Below the pieces are notes generated by a model, which saw nothing but the letters and a program-made list of their open reading frames with translations, ran no database searches and had not been told where the DNA came from. 64,000 nucleotides of DNA from Chitinophaga flava (lineage in GTDB: Bacteria; Bacteroidota; Bacteroidia; Chitinophagales; Chitinophagaceae), in NCBI RefSeq assembly GCF_003308995.1, contig NZ_QFFJ01000001.1, forward strand, positions 1,550,001 through 1,614,000, in the 5' to 3' direction. How positions within the stretch are numbered: position 1 is the first letter of the stretch; each line of letters begins with the position of its first letter. The translations under genes were made by a program, and so were the position numbers. Below are positions 53,218 to 61,399 of this stretch, in pieces.

Positions 53218-54618
53218 TTATAACCCTACAGAGATCTTCACTTTGTCTTCCGCTTTCCTGCCCACGGCCGGATAAGAGACGAGCAACTCCTCAATGGGAT
53301 ATTTCCATTTTTCATCACCGGTTATTGCATCCAATGCATATAAATAACGGGTACCTCCACCTCCTACATATACCGTGTGATCCGCAACCGCTGCGCCCGC
53401 TCCGTTAGGCAGAATATACTTCCGCCATAATACATTTCCATTCGCAGCATTAACAGCGTAAAAATAACCATCGTCTGCAGACACATAGATAATGTTATTA
53501 TTTAAACGCAAACGCCCTGAGAAGCCCAGGTTTTTCAGTGATTCCCAGTTTAATTTTCCGGTATTTTCATCAATTGCGTAAAGGCTTCCAGGGATACCAC
53601 CTCGTATGGGCAAGGAATACCAACCCGCTGTATAAATCGTTCCGTTGCTTACTGCTACTTCTGCCTTCTCCATAGAAATACCGGTATAATATTTCCATTT
53701 ATTGCTGCCTGTGGATGCATCAACTGCATGCAGATATCCATTTCTGTCTCCAACGAATACCACCCCATTTGAAAGCCGGGGAGAAGATGAACCAATGACC
53801 CCGCCTGTCGGATACCTCCAAACAACGCTTGCAGTGGCAGTATCTACGGCATAAACATACCCATCACTACTACCGAAAATGACTGTACGTCCATAATTGA
53901 CAGGCTGCGTACTCACATTCGCACCTGTTTTAAACCGCCATTTTTCGGAGGTAGTCCCGAGGTCAAACGCATACAAATAGCTATCATTACAGCCGACATA
54001 CAAAGTATTGCCATAAATCATCGGAGGACCTTCGATACCACCAGCTCCCAGAGTGAACTTCCATAAAATGGAACCGGTATTGGAATTATGTGCGTATAAG
54101 TTAGTATTAGCGCCTGCACTTCCGGCGTACAAAACATTATTGTGCAATAGTGGATTGGAATAACCGTAATCCCCCCGCTCCGTGCCTTGCCACAAGAGTT
54201 TTCCGTCTTTGGTATCCAAAGCCATTATGCTCCTCCCTCCAATATAAAGGACTTTCCTTCTGACAATTTTCACAACATATTCTTTCTTGCTGCCGTTTTG
54301 TGCAGTCACAATATATTTAACCGGATTGTCGAACTCCTGACTAATACCACTGGCCGGCTGAATACTGGTTCCCTTAAATGTAATCACAGGTGTTATTGCA
54401 GAGAGGGAAAGGTTACCCGGTATGCTGAATAAAAAGGTATCCCCTTTTATCTCAGCAGAAATACGGGCAGGATCAATGTCTTTTAAACTGATGGTTGTAA
54501 TCAGCTTTGCTGAATCAAGCTTTTCTTCAGGAGCATCGGTTTGTTTACTGCAGGCAAACAAACAAATACATGCTGCAAGTACAGGGGGGTAACAGGTTAT
54601 TATTTTTTTCATCTGCAT
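53218..54618 (-). CDS. PQQ-type beta-propeller lipoprotein
   Basis: 466 residues. Lipobox LFACS near residue 22-24, then a DUF5018-like Ig-fold domain (about 35-125: SAITPVITFKGTSIQP...GISQEFDNPVKYIVTAQNGS), then seven PQQ-like repeats (about 130-455; units such as LYVGCNDSYLYAFDLGT..W and VFVGDRNGYLHAVDASTG..W). The propeller probably serves as an interaction scaffold; the Trp-docking motifs are clear but PQQ-binding residues are not. Single gene. Confidence 0.87.
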   Translation of the reverse strand: MQMKKIITCYPPVLAACICLFACSKQTDAPEEKLDSAKLITTISLKDIDPARISAEIKGDTFLFSIPGNLSLSAITPVITFKGTSIQPASGISQEFDNPVKYIVTAQNGSKKEYVVKIVRRKVLYIGGRSIMALDTKDGKLLWQGTERGDYGYSNPLLHNNVLYAGSAGANTNLYAHNSNTGSILWKFTLGAGGIEGPPMIYGNTLYVGCNDSYLYAFDLGTTSEKWRFKTGANVSTQPVNYGRTVIFGSSDGYVYAVDTATASVVWRYPTGGVIGSSSPRLSNGVVFVGDRNGYLHAVDASTGSNKWKYYTGISMEKAEVAVSNGTIYTAGWYSLPIRGGIPGSLYAIDENTGKLNWESLKNLGFSGRLRLNNNIIYVSADDGYFYAVNAANGNVLWRKYILPNGAGAAVADHTVYVGGGGTRYLYALDAITGDEKWKYPIEELLVSYPAVGRKAEDKVKISVGL

Positions 54619-54774
54619 AAGATAAAAAAAATAGCACCACGCTTTTTTCCCAAAGATATACCGCTAAGGTCAGCGTGATAAAATCAACTATGACTTACCC
54701 CTTTTCACATTTCATAAATGTGATATTATTTATTATTTGAATTCACCTAAACTATCTTGTATCGTAATAAGTAT

Positions 54775-55842
54775 TTATCCTGCAGTTTTTGCAAGCGTAT
54801 TATTTCTCCACAACGGTTTTTTTAAGCTAAAACGCCGCACCAGACTCACTCTAAGGTTGCCATTACCAAAAGCCTGATAGGTATCTGGTACCGGCAGACG
54901 GCTGCGGGTAGTCATTCCCACATAATGTATCCCTGCAAAATAACGGCTGGAATTATACCCCAGTGAGGCACGCACTGTGCTACTGAACAGCAGTCCCACG
55001 CTATGGCTCACATCACCACTTTCGTAATGCAGACTTGTTTTAGCAGCTCCCAGTCCTGTAGTGACTGATAGTGAGAGGAAAAAATGTTTTTTGAATACAA
55101 ATGTGTGGGCATACCCTACATTCGCCGCAAACGTGGCCACCAGTGTTTTGTAATAATGTTCGTTCCGCAGAAAAGTCGTATCGTTAAGATTGATAGGTAT
55201 TAATGAAGAATCTCCCTGTATCTTGGCCAGATAAAACTCTCCCCCGACGATAAACGAACCGGCGCTTTTTTTCTGGTATTCATTCTGCAGATTCGGCGCC
55301 CGGTAAGAAAAACGTTTATCATTGAAGATATACTGTACGTTCATTCCCAGGCCAAGGTTTTTGATATCAGGCCGTTGTGGGTAAGGGTTCTGGAGAGAGT
55401 ATTCTTTTTCAAAAATTTTCTCCGGGTTGGAAATATAAAAGCCCTTGTATTTCTGACCATAGAAATCCACCACCAGCTTGCGCAGATAGATATGCGACTG
55501 CAGGTCGATGAATCTGGTATTACCGTATTTATCATTCCGGCGGTTCACAAAAGGAAAATTAAAACCCAGGTTGATACCGATAAAGCGATAGTTGAAACCC
55601 ACTCCGATATTAGACGGCGTATTGGGACGATAAAGGATGTCTTTTTTCAGTTTTTTGTCCATGATATCGTAACGGGTATACTTGCGGGAGCCGTACAGGC
55701 GGAACGTGAGATCTTCCGTATGTTCTTCGATGTAGGCTGTATCGTTGTCGGTATGCAGCCATTTCAGGAGTTTTCCCTGAGCTTTGGCTCCGGCTATGCA
55801 GCCGCATACGATCAGCAGTATCAATAAAGTGCGCTTGGCCAT
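54775..55842 (-). CDS. DUF4421 outer-membrane protein
   Basis: 355 residues with signal peptide ending AKAQ. DTAYIEEHTEDLTFRLYGSRKY and NIGVGFNYRFIGINLGFNFP match DUF4421, a Bacteroidota family of probable outer-membrane beta-barrels. Many later strands contain alternating aromatic residues. Function unknown. The next gene downstream is unrelated. Confidence 0.8.
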   Translation of the reverse strand: MAKRTLLILLIVCGCIAGAKAQGKLLKWLHTDNDTAYIEEHTEDLTFRLYGSRKYTRYDIMDKKLKKDILYRPNTPSNIGVGFNYRFIGINLGFNFPFVNRRNDKYGNTRFIDLQSHIYLRKLVVDFYGQKYKGFYISNPEKIFEKEYSLQNPYPQRPDIKNLGLGMNVQYIFNDKRFSYRAPNLQNEYQKKSAGSFIVGGEFYLAKIQGDSSLIPINLNDTTFLRNEHYYKTLVATFAANVGYAHTFVFKKHFFLSLSVTTGLGAAKTSLHYESGDVSHSVGLLFSSTVRASLGYNSSRYFAGIHYVGMTTRSRLPVPDTYQAFGNGNLRVSLVRRFSLKKPLWRNNTLAKTAG

Positions 55843-55883
55843 AGTGTTTCTTTGCAGTTGCAGCTGCCTGCTGCAGAAGTTTA

Positions 55884-56372
55884 TCAGGGAAGTTCGATGA
55901 CTTCCAGTTGTTCTATCCGTCCCTGGTCTAGGCGGAACCGGAGTAATGTTTTTACTTTATGCCAGCCTTGCTGTCCACAGGCGCCCGGGTTCATATGCAA
56001 CAATTGCAGTGCCGGGTCGGGCATTACTTTAAGGATATGGGAATGTCCGCAGATAAAGAGTTTGGGCGGATTTTTTTTCAGCTCTTCCCGGATACCCGGG
56101 GCATACTTTCCCGGATAACCACCGATATGGGTCATTAGCACCTCCACACCTTCCACATTGAAGCGGAGTGTTTCAGGGTAACGGATACGGATATCTGCCC
56201 CATCTATATTGCCATAAACGGCCCTGAAAGGCTTAAAAGCCTCCAGCTGGTCTGCCAGCTCTACATTACCAATATCGCCGGCATGCCAGATTTCATCTAC
56301 TTCTTCAAAATATTTAAATATTTGCGGATGCAGATAGCTGTGCGTATCCGACATTAACCCGATTTTTTTCAC
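55884..56372 (-). CDS. YfcE-like metallophosphoesterase
   Basis: 162 residues. Metal motifs in order: GLMSDTHSY (6-14), WHAGDIGN, YGNIDGADI, THIGGYPGKY, GHSHILKV. This is the small MJ0936/YfcE class of phosphodiesterases, active on artificial and cyclic phosphodiesters; the natural substrate is unknown. Cytoplasmic. Divergent from purU. Confidence 0.88.
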   Translation of the reverse strand: MKKIGLMSDTHSYLHPQIFKYFEEVDEIWHAGDIGNVELADQLEAFKPFRAVYGNIDGADIRIRYPETLRFNVEGVEVLMTHIGGYPGKYAPGIREELKKNPPKLFICGHSHILKVMPDPALQLLHMNPGACGQQGWHKVKTLLRFRLDQGRIEQLEVIELP

Positions 56373-56416
56373 AGAAATCCTTTAGCGCTTTATATTAATT
56401 TTTTTATTTTAGGCTT

Positions 56417-57283
56417 ATGCAAAAGCCCTCTGACCCTACTATCGCCTGTCTGTTAATCTGCTGTCCTGACCGACCAGGTATTGTGGCCGGCGTATCTATG
56501 TTTTTCTTCCAACTCGGTGCAAATATACTCGATGCAAGCCAACACAGCACAGATCCACGAGAAGGATTGTTTTTTATGCGGATGGAGATACAGCTGGAAG
56601 TGCCGGATAGGGCACAACTGGAGCACTCTTTCCAGCAACAGGTGGCCACCCCGCTGGCGATGGAATGGCATATCCACTACAGCGATCAGCGTAAACGGAT
56701 GGCTATCATGGTATCCTCCTACGATCATTGCCTGATGGAACTGCTATGGCGCTGGCGAAGCGGAGAACTGGCCGTTGACATCCCACTGGTGATCTCCAAC
56801 CATACCCGACTGGAAAAGGAATGCAGCACCCTCAACATCCCGTTTCACTATCTGCCTGTAAACGCTGAAAACAAAACAGCCCAGGAACAGGCCACTATCC
56901 GCCTGCTGCAGGAACACCAGGTAGACTTTACTGTGCTGGCCCGCTATATGCAGATCCTGTCGCCCCATTTTGTAGGGTTATATCCGCAACGTATCATCAA
57001 CATACACCACTCCTTTCTCCCGGCTTTTGCGGGTGCACGGCCTTACCTCAACGCCTATACGCGTGGTGTAAAACTAATCGGAGCTACCGCCCACTACGTG
57101 ACCAACGAGCTGGATGAAGGCCCCATTATAGAACAGGACGTGGCCCGCGTTAGTCATAAACATTCCGTGGATGATCTTGTCATGCTTGGCCGGGATATAG
57201 AACGCCAGGTGCTTTCCAGAGCTATTAAGGCCCATATCGAAAACAGGGTTATTGTACATGGGAATAAGACCATCATCTTCTAA
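56417..57283 (+). CDS. purU: Formyltetrahydrofolate deformylase
   Basis: 288 residues. An ACT domain (about 7-85, CLLICCPDRPGIVAGVSMFF) is joined to a formyltransferase-like hydrolase (about 95-288) with NIHHSFLPAFAGARPY, GATAHYVTNELDEGPIIEQ holding the His/Asp/Asn catalytic residues. It frees formate from 10-formyl-THF, balancing one-carbon pools. Convergent with the secreted-protein gene through palindrome A3. Confidence 0.94.
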   Translation: MQKPSDPTIACLLICCPDRPGIVAGVSMFFFQLGANILDASQHSTDPREGLFFMRMEIQLEVPDRAQLEHSFQQQVATPLAMEWHIHYSDQRKRMAIMVSSYDHCLMELLWRWRSGELAVDIPLVISNHTRLEKECSTLNIPFHYLPVNAENKTAQEQATIRLLQEHQVDFTVLARYMQILSPHFVGLYPQRIINIHHSFLPAFAGARPYLNAYTRGVKLIGATAHYVTNELDEGPIIEQDVARVSHKHSVDDLVMLGRDIERQVLSRAIKAHIENRVIVHGNKTIIF

Positions 57284-57476
57284 CTGTGATACATGTGATG
57301 CCGCTGATTCTCCTGATAAGCGGAGATTTTAGCGGAGACATAATTTGAGCTGAATAAATATAAAAGCAATGTCCCGATTGATGTTTGTCAATCGGGACAT
57401 TACTTTTATATTGCCTACTGTTCGCTTTGATCTTCGTTTATCAGGAGCATCAGCGGCATCAAATACATCACAGTTA
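57282..57476. repeat. TGATG-rich nested palindrome A3 with central terminator
   Basis: Both arms begin at the stop codons of the flanking convergent genes and read TAACTGTGAT(A/G). Left arm 57282-57330, right arm 57425-57476; both hold TGATGCCGCTGAT and CTCCTGATAA. The centre (57362-57381 with 57388-57407) is a perfect 20-bp terminator stem with T-runs on both sides. Confidence 0.8.
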
Positions 57477-58064
57477 TCGGTTCAGTGACTTAGCCAGTTT
57501 TTTACCAGACACTGCATAAGCTTCCTGGATACGTACGCCGGTATCGAAGTCAAAACCACCGAAGATACGGCCCGGAGCGTTGTCTAAGGACATTTTAGCC
57601 ACAGGCTTTTTGCTGGCTGTTTCCACGATCAGCACCTCTGCATCTATATAAGCGTTTTTACGCATGATGCCTATATTGAAGCCTGGTTCAACAAAGGTAG
57701 TATGGAAGATAAGGGTATACTTTGCTTCAGGGAAACGTCCGGCTTTGATATCACTGTTTTCGTTAAAAAGCAATTCAAACTTGGGCTCGAAGCGGTTTTT
57801 CCGGTCGTCTTTCCAGGCTTTGGCCCAGTTGTCACCTTTACCGGCTTCTTTCTGGTTATACTCTTCTGTTTTTTTCCGGATGTAGTCGTCTTCGTTATCG
57901 AACTTGCCTACTTTCAGCTGGTTGTAAGTGTACTCGACATTCAGTTGTTTTTCATTTTTCAGCGCAGACAAATCGCCTTCCACGAGTTTGATTTTCTGGG
58001 CCATGACAGGGATGCTTAAGGCCAGCAGCAATGCGGCAGCTGCTAATCTAAGGATGGTTTGCAT
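57474..58064 (-). CDS. Uncharacterised secreted protein
   Basis: 196 residues from the ATG at 58064; a TTG at 58082 is open in frame but overlaps the -7 box TAGTTTTG (58087-58080), so it cannot be the start. Signal peptide MQTILRLAAAALLLALSIPVMAQ. The mature protein is mixed alpha/beta with a repetitive acidic/lysine section (DNEDDYIRKKTEEYNQKEAGKGDNW). No family recognised; relatives would be Bacteroidota periplasmic or outer-membrane-associated proteins. Confidence 0.75.
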   Translation of the reverse strand: MQTILRLAAAALLLALSIPVMAQKIKLVEGDLSALKNEKQLNVEYTYNQLKVGKFDNEDDYIRKKTEEYNQKEAGKGDNWAKAWKDDRKNRFEPKFELLFNENSDIKAGRFPEAKYTLIFHTTFVEPGFNIGIMRKNAYIDAEVLIVETASKKPVAKMSLDNAPGRIFGGFDFDTGVRIQEAYAVSGKKLAKSLNR

Positions 58065-58079
58065 TTGGATAATTTTTGC

Positions 58080-58087
58080 CAAAACTA
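58080..58087 (-). promoter_or_regulatory. -7 box of the secreted-protein gene
   Basis: On the minus strand TAGTTTTG fits TAnnTTTG exactly, 15 bases before the ATG at 58064. It decides the start of that gene. Confidence 0.6.
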
Positions 58088-58158
58088 TGAAAAGGCTGTC
58101 GGATAATCCTGCGTATTTATACCTATTTTTCTTCCCATTTTACGTTATCTTTAGTATA

Positions 58159-58992
58159 ATGCTCAAAACCCTCCTCCACGATTATCTGGAGTCTGCCTGC
58201 TCCACAGTAGCGGCCTCATTTGAACAGCTCCAGCACCCCACCCGGCGACAAAAAGCCATCCATCAGCTCCGGGTGGGCAGTAAGAAAATACGTGCACTAC
58301 TCGCATTGGCACAGCAAATCCCCGGTTATCATCTCAAAAAAGGTAAATACCTGACTACGCTTAAAATACTGCAACAGATAGGCGGCATATCACGCGATAC
58401 CCAGCTACAGGAACAATCGCTGACCCGCCATGAAAAAACAGTCTCCTGGCGCTTTTCTGTTGCTCATCTGTTACTGAAAACGAAACTGACTACCGTCGAT
58501 ACTACCCTGGAATCCTTGTCTCAACAACTATCTATCAAAAAACTAACAACCTTACCGAAAGCCTTTAAAGCTGCCATCGCTGATATTGAAGATGAAACCG
58601 CTATCGCCGTTATGACCGAGCATGTAGCAAAACAATACAGACACATTTTTCTGCCGGACAGCAAGGCCCCCGACACCGTGTGGCATGATCTGCGAAAAAA
58701 TACGAAGAGGTTGTATTATCAACTGAGCATCATTACACAATTACCGCATCATACACACCGGCACCGGCAACAGCTGCAGCACACCAAAAAAACCGGCAAC
58801 CTGCTGGGGCAATGGCATGATGCCAGTGAATTGTTGTTGTTCATAAAAAATACAGCCACAAAAGTGAAGAAGGAGAAAACAGGGCTGTCTGACAATGTAT
58901 CAAAGCTGATTCATGAATTACAACGGGAAACAACGGAAAAACTGGCGGATAGCGCCAAACGTATACATATGCTGACTAACAGTGCTGACTAA
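58159..58992 (+). CDS. CHAD domain protein
   Basis: 277 residues from the ATG at 58159 (MLKTLLHDYLES); a longer frame exists but overlaps the neighbouring divergent gene. The CHAD domain is all-helical with regularly placed His and Lys/Arg: IHQLRVGSKKIRALLAL near the start, VWHDLRKNTKRLYYQL, LLGQWHDASELL. CHAD proteins bind polyphosphate through these histidines and basic residues. No CYTH domain is attached. A TATCTTTA box five bases before the ATG suggests a very short leader. Confidence 0.85.
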   Translation: MLKTLLHDYLESACSTVAASFEQLQHPTRRQKAIHQLRVGSKKIRALLALAQQIPGYHLKKGKYLTTLKILQQIGGISRDTQLQEQSLTRHEKTVSWRFSVAHLLLKTKLTTVDTTLESLSQQLSIKKLTTLPKAFKAAIADIEDETAIAVMTEHVAKQYRHIFLPDSKAPDTVWHDLRKNTKRLYYQLSIITQLPHHTHRHRQQLQHTKKTGNLLGQWHDASELLLFIKNTATKVKKEKTGLSDNVSKLIHELQRETTEKLADSAKRIHMLTNSAD

Positions 58993-59018
58993 AAAGAGCA
59001 GCGCCCTTTTTAGTCAGC
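58984..59018. terminator. Terminator between CHAD and hutG genes
   Basis: GCTGACTAAAAAG (58984-58996) pairs with CTTTTTAGTCAGC (59006-59018). It overlaps the CHAD stop codon. Confidence 0.75.
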
Positions 59019-59025
59019 CTGCAGA

Positions 59026-60024
59026 TTATTCTCCACAATAAGCCATGAGCACTTCAAAGATAATAGCAGCGCCCAGTTTGGCAGTACGGTTGTCGATGTC
59101 CAGTGAAGGATTTAGCTCCGCGATATCCACTCCACATACTTTTCCACTTTCAAGGATGGCCCTGTAACACTGCAGGAACAAGCCGCCGGGGGTAATGCCG
59201 TTGTAGGCGGTAGCACTAACGCCTGGTGCAAAAGGTGATGCAAAAACATCCAGGCAGGTGGTCAGATATACTTTGTCTACCTGGCTGAGGAAATGTTGTA
59301 TCGCCGCAAAAATGGTGTCTTTATCTTCCAGGTGGAAGGCATCGGCCCCCACATAGGTAGCGCCTTCTTCGCCGGCTATGTTAAAGAGCTGGCGGGTGTT
59401 ACCGTTTTTCTGGATGCCGAGGGCAAGGTAGTTGAAAGGCTCTCCGCTTTGTTTGCAATCCTGCGCCAGTTGCCAGAAACCGGTGCCGGAGCTGGGCCCT
59501 TCTTCGCCAGGGATGCGGATATCAAAATGGGCGTCGAAATTGATCAGCCCCAGCTGCCCCTTACCATGCATATACTGGCGTATACCACTGGCATGGCCAT
59601 ACGTAATTTCATGTCCGCCGCCCAGCAACACAGGCAGGTAGCCGGCTGTGAGGATGGCTTGTACAGCATTGCTGAGTACCAGCTGTGCTTCTTCGAGGGC
59701 TGTGCCGGTGCAAACGATATCGCCGGCATCGAGCAGTACAGCCTGTTCGCTGAAGTGGGCCGGGAAATTAGCGATGACTTTTCTCAGCGCGCCGGGACCT
59801 TCTACAGCGCCGGTACGGCCCTTGTTGCGGCGTACGCCTTCATCACAGGCAAAGCCCAGGAACACAACACCTTTCTGTTCTTTTTGCAGCGCAGGCAGTG
59901 GCTGTTGCAGCAGGTCTACTGTTTTGATGACCTGATGCCAGCGCAGCAGGTCAGCTTCCTTACCATCTATACGGCCGGTCCATGCATTAGCAGGCGTAGG
60001 CCGGTAGCTTTCCTTTGTTATCAT
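59026..60024 (-). CDS. hutG: Formimidoylglutamase
   Basis: 332 residues of the arginase/ureohydrolase family. Metal ligands: GGGH (His138), DAHFD (Asp164, His166, Asp168), and a third motif CLDVF (257-261) where most relatives have D-x-D, so the first Asp is Cys257. It turns N-formimidoyl-glutamate into glutamate and formamide, the last step of histidine breakdown. It lies three bases after hutI, which fixes its role. The Cys may alter the metal pair or be a local variant. Confidence 0.88.
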   Translation of the reverse strand: MITKESYRPTPANAWTGRIDGKEADLLRWHQVIKTVDLLQQPLPALQKEQKGVVFLGFACDEGVRRNKGRTGAVEGPGALRKVIANFPAHFSEQAVLLDAGDIVCTGTALEEAQLVLSNAVQAILTAGYLPVLLGGGHEITYGHASGIRQYMHGKGQLGLINFDAHFDIRIPGEEGPSSGTGFWQLAQDCKQSGEPFNYLALGIQKNGNTRQLFNIAGEEGATYVGADAFHLEDKDTIFAAIQHFLSQVDKVYLTTCLDVFASPFAPGVSATAYNGITPGGLFLQCYRAILESGKVCGVDIAELNPSLDIDNRTAKLGAAIIFEVLMAYCGE

Positions 60025-60027
60025 AGT

Positions 60028-61257
60028 TTATTGGACTAAATCTCCTTTTTTCCAAACCATCGCCGGTTTCATTTTACCCTGATAGTAGAGTATGTCTCTG
60101 AAGTCGGCGGTGGGGTAAGCCTGCAGGTCGGCCACAAATCCGACGTCCAGCTGGCCTGCATCTTTTATCTGCAGTGCCGGTGCTGCCCTCAGCGTTAAAG
60201 CTGCCAGTACTTCGGCAGTAGACAGTTTTTCTGCCGCACTCATCACCGCTGCCTGTATCAGCAGATCGCCCATCGGCGCTGATCCCGGGTTCCAGTCACT
60301 CGCGATGGCCACACAGGCTCCTTCATTCAGCAATCTGCGTGCCGGCGCGTAATGCATACCCAAACCGAGTGATGCACCTGGCAATACTACCGCCACAGTG
60401 TCAGATTTGGCCAGCAATGCTATTTCCTTATCGCTGCTGGCTTCCAGATGGTCGGCAGACAGCGCACCTGCTGCCACAGCCACTGCTGCGCCACCGGCGC
60501 TGAACTGATCAGCATGTACCGTGGCGGCAAAACCCAGCTCACGGGCCTTCTGCAGGTATGTCAGTGATGCTGTTGCAGAGAAAGCTGTTTCTTCAATGAA
60601 AATATCTACGCGGTTGGTGAGCGCTTCCGCTTTCAATACAGGCAACAACTCATTGAGCACCCATTGCAGATAGGCTTCTTCTGTACCATTGAAATCCCTT
60701 GGTTTCATATGTGCGGCCAGACAGGTGGACACCAGTGTGGCAGCAGTATGCAGCGATGCCTGTTGTATGGCCTGCAGCATTTTCAGTTCGCTTTCAAAGT
60801 TAAGCCCATAACCACTTTTCACCTCTATGGTTGTAACCCCTTCTTTCAGATGACGGTTGGCACGGGCCACCGTATTTTCCACCAGGGTAACCATATCGGC
60901 TATACGTGTTTTGGTAACAGAGTCCCATATACCGCCACCAGCGCGGGCTATCTCAAGGTAACTTTTACCGGCAATACGCATGGCATAGTCCCTGTTGCGG
61001 GTACCATCAAAACAAATGTGTGTATGACAATCAATAAACCCTGGCAGCAACACCATTGGCCGGTCAATAAAAGCCAGCTCACAGTCAGGATACTCACGCT
61101 GCAGTTCCTTGTAAGGCGCCACTGCGACTATTTTCCCATCGCTCACCACGATACCACCTTTTTCGATGACGGTGAGCTGTTCGTCCTGCAGCGTGCCTTT
61201 CAGCGGCAGGCCTGTCAGGGGAAGGATTTGCGAGAAAGGACCTATTAATAGTTTCAT
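60028..61257 (-). CDS. hutI: Imidazolonepropionase
   Basis: 409 residues. Amidohydrolase fold with HTH (78-80) in PGFIDCHTHICFDGTRNRDYAMR, the GKSYLEIARAGGGI loop, and AIASDWNPGS for the catalytic Asp. It opens the imidazolone ring to give formimidoylglutamate. Gap to hutU of 136 bases holds an AT-rich palindrome. Confidence 0.95.
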   Translation of the reverse strand: MKLLIGPFSQILPLTGLPLKGTLQDEQLTVIEKGGIVVSDGKIVAVAPYKELQREYPDCELAFIDRPMVLLPGFIDCHTHICFDGTRNRDYAMRIAGKSYLEIARAGGGIWDSVTKTRIADMVTLVENTVARANRHLKEGVTTIEVKSGYGLNFESELKMLQAIQQASLHTAATLVSTCLAAHMKPRDFNGTEEAYLQWVLNELLPVLKAEALTNRVDIFIEETAFSATASLTYLQKARELGFAATVHADQFSAGGAAVAVAAGALSADHLEASSDKEIALLAKSDTVAVVLPGASLGLGMHYAPARRLLNEGACVAIASDWNPGSAPMGDLLIQAAVMSAAEKLSTAEVLAALTLRAAPALQIKDAGQLDVGFVADLQAYPTADFRDILYYQGKMKPAMVWKKGDLVQ

Positions 61258-61282
61258 TGGATGCTTTGGATATTGGGTGATT

Positions 61283-61399
61283 GGATTTAGGGATTTTTTG
61301 ATTGATAGATTTTGGAATTTGTTGGCGGAGATTGTGTTATGCTACTTTTCCGTCATTTTAAATTCCAAAATCCATCAATCAAAAATCTCTTATCTAAAT
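61283..61399. repeat. AT-rich inverted repeat between hutU and hutI
   Basis: Left arm 61283-61320 and right arm 61360-61399 are imperfect 38-bp reverse complements; the right arm contains the hutU stop codon. The arm (GATTTTTTGATTGATAGATT) shares its motifs with the palindrome at 9438-9530. It may slow RNA decay or reduce read-through inside the operon. Confidence 0.7.
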
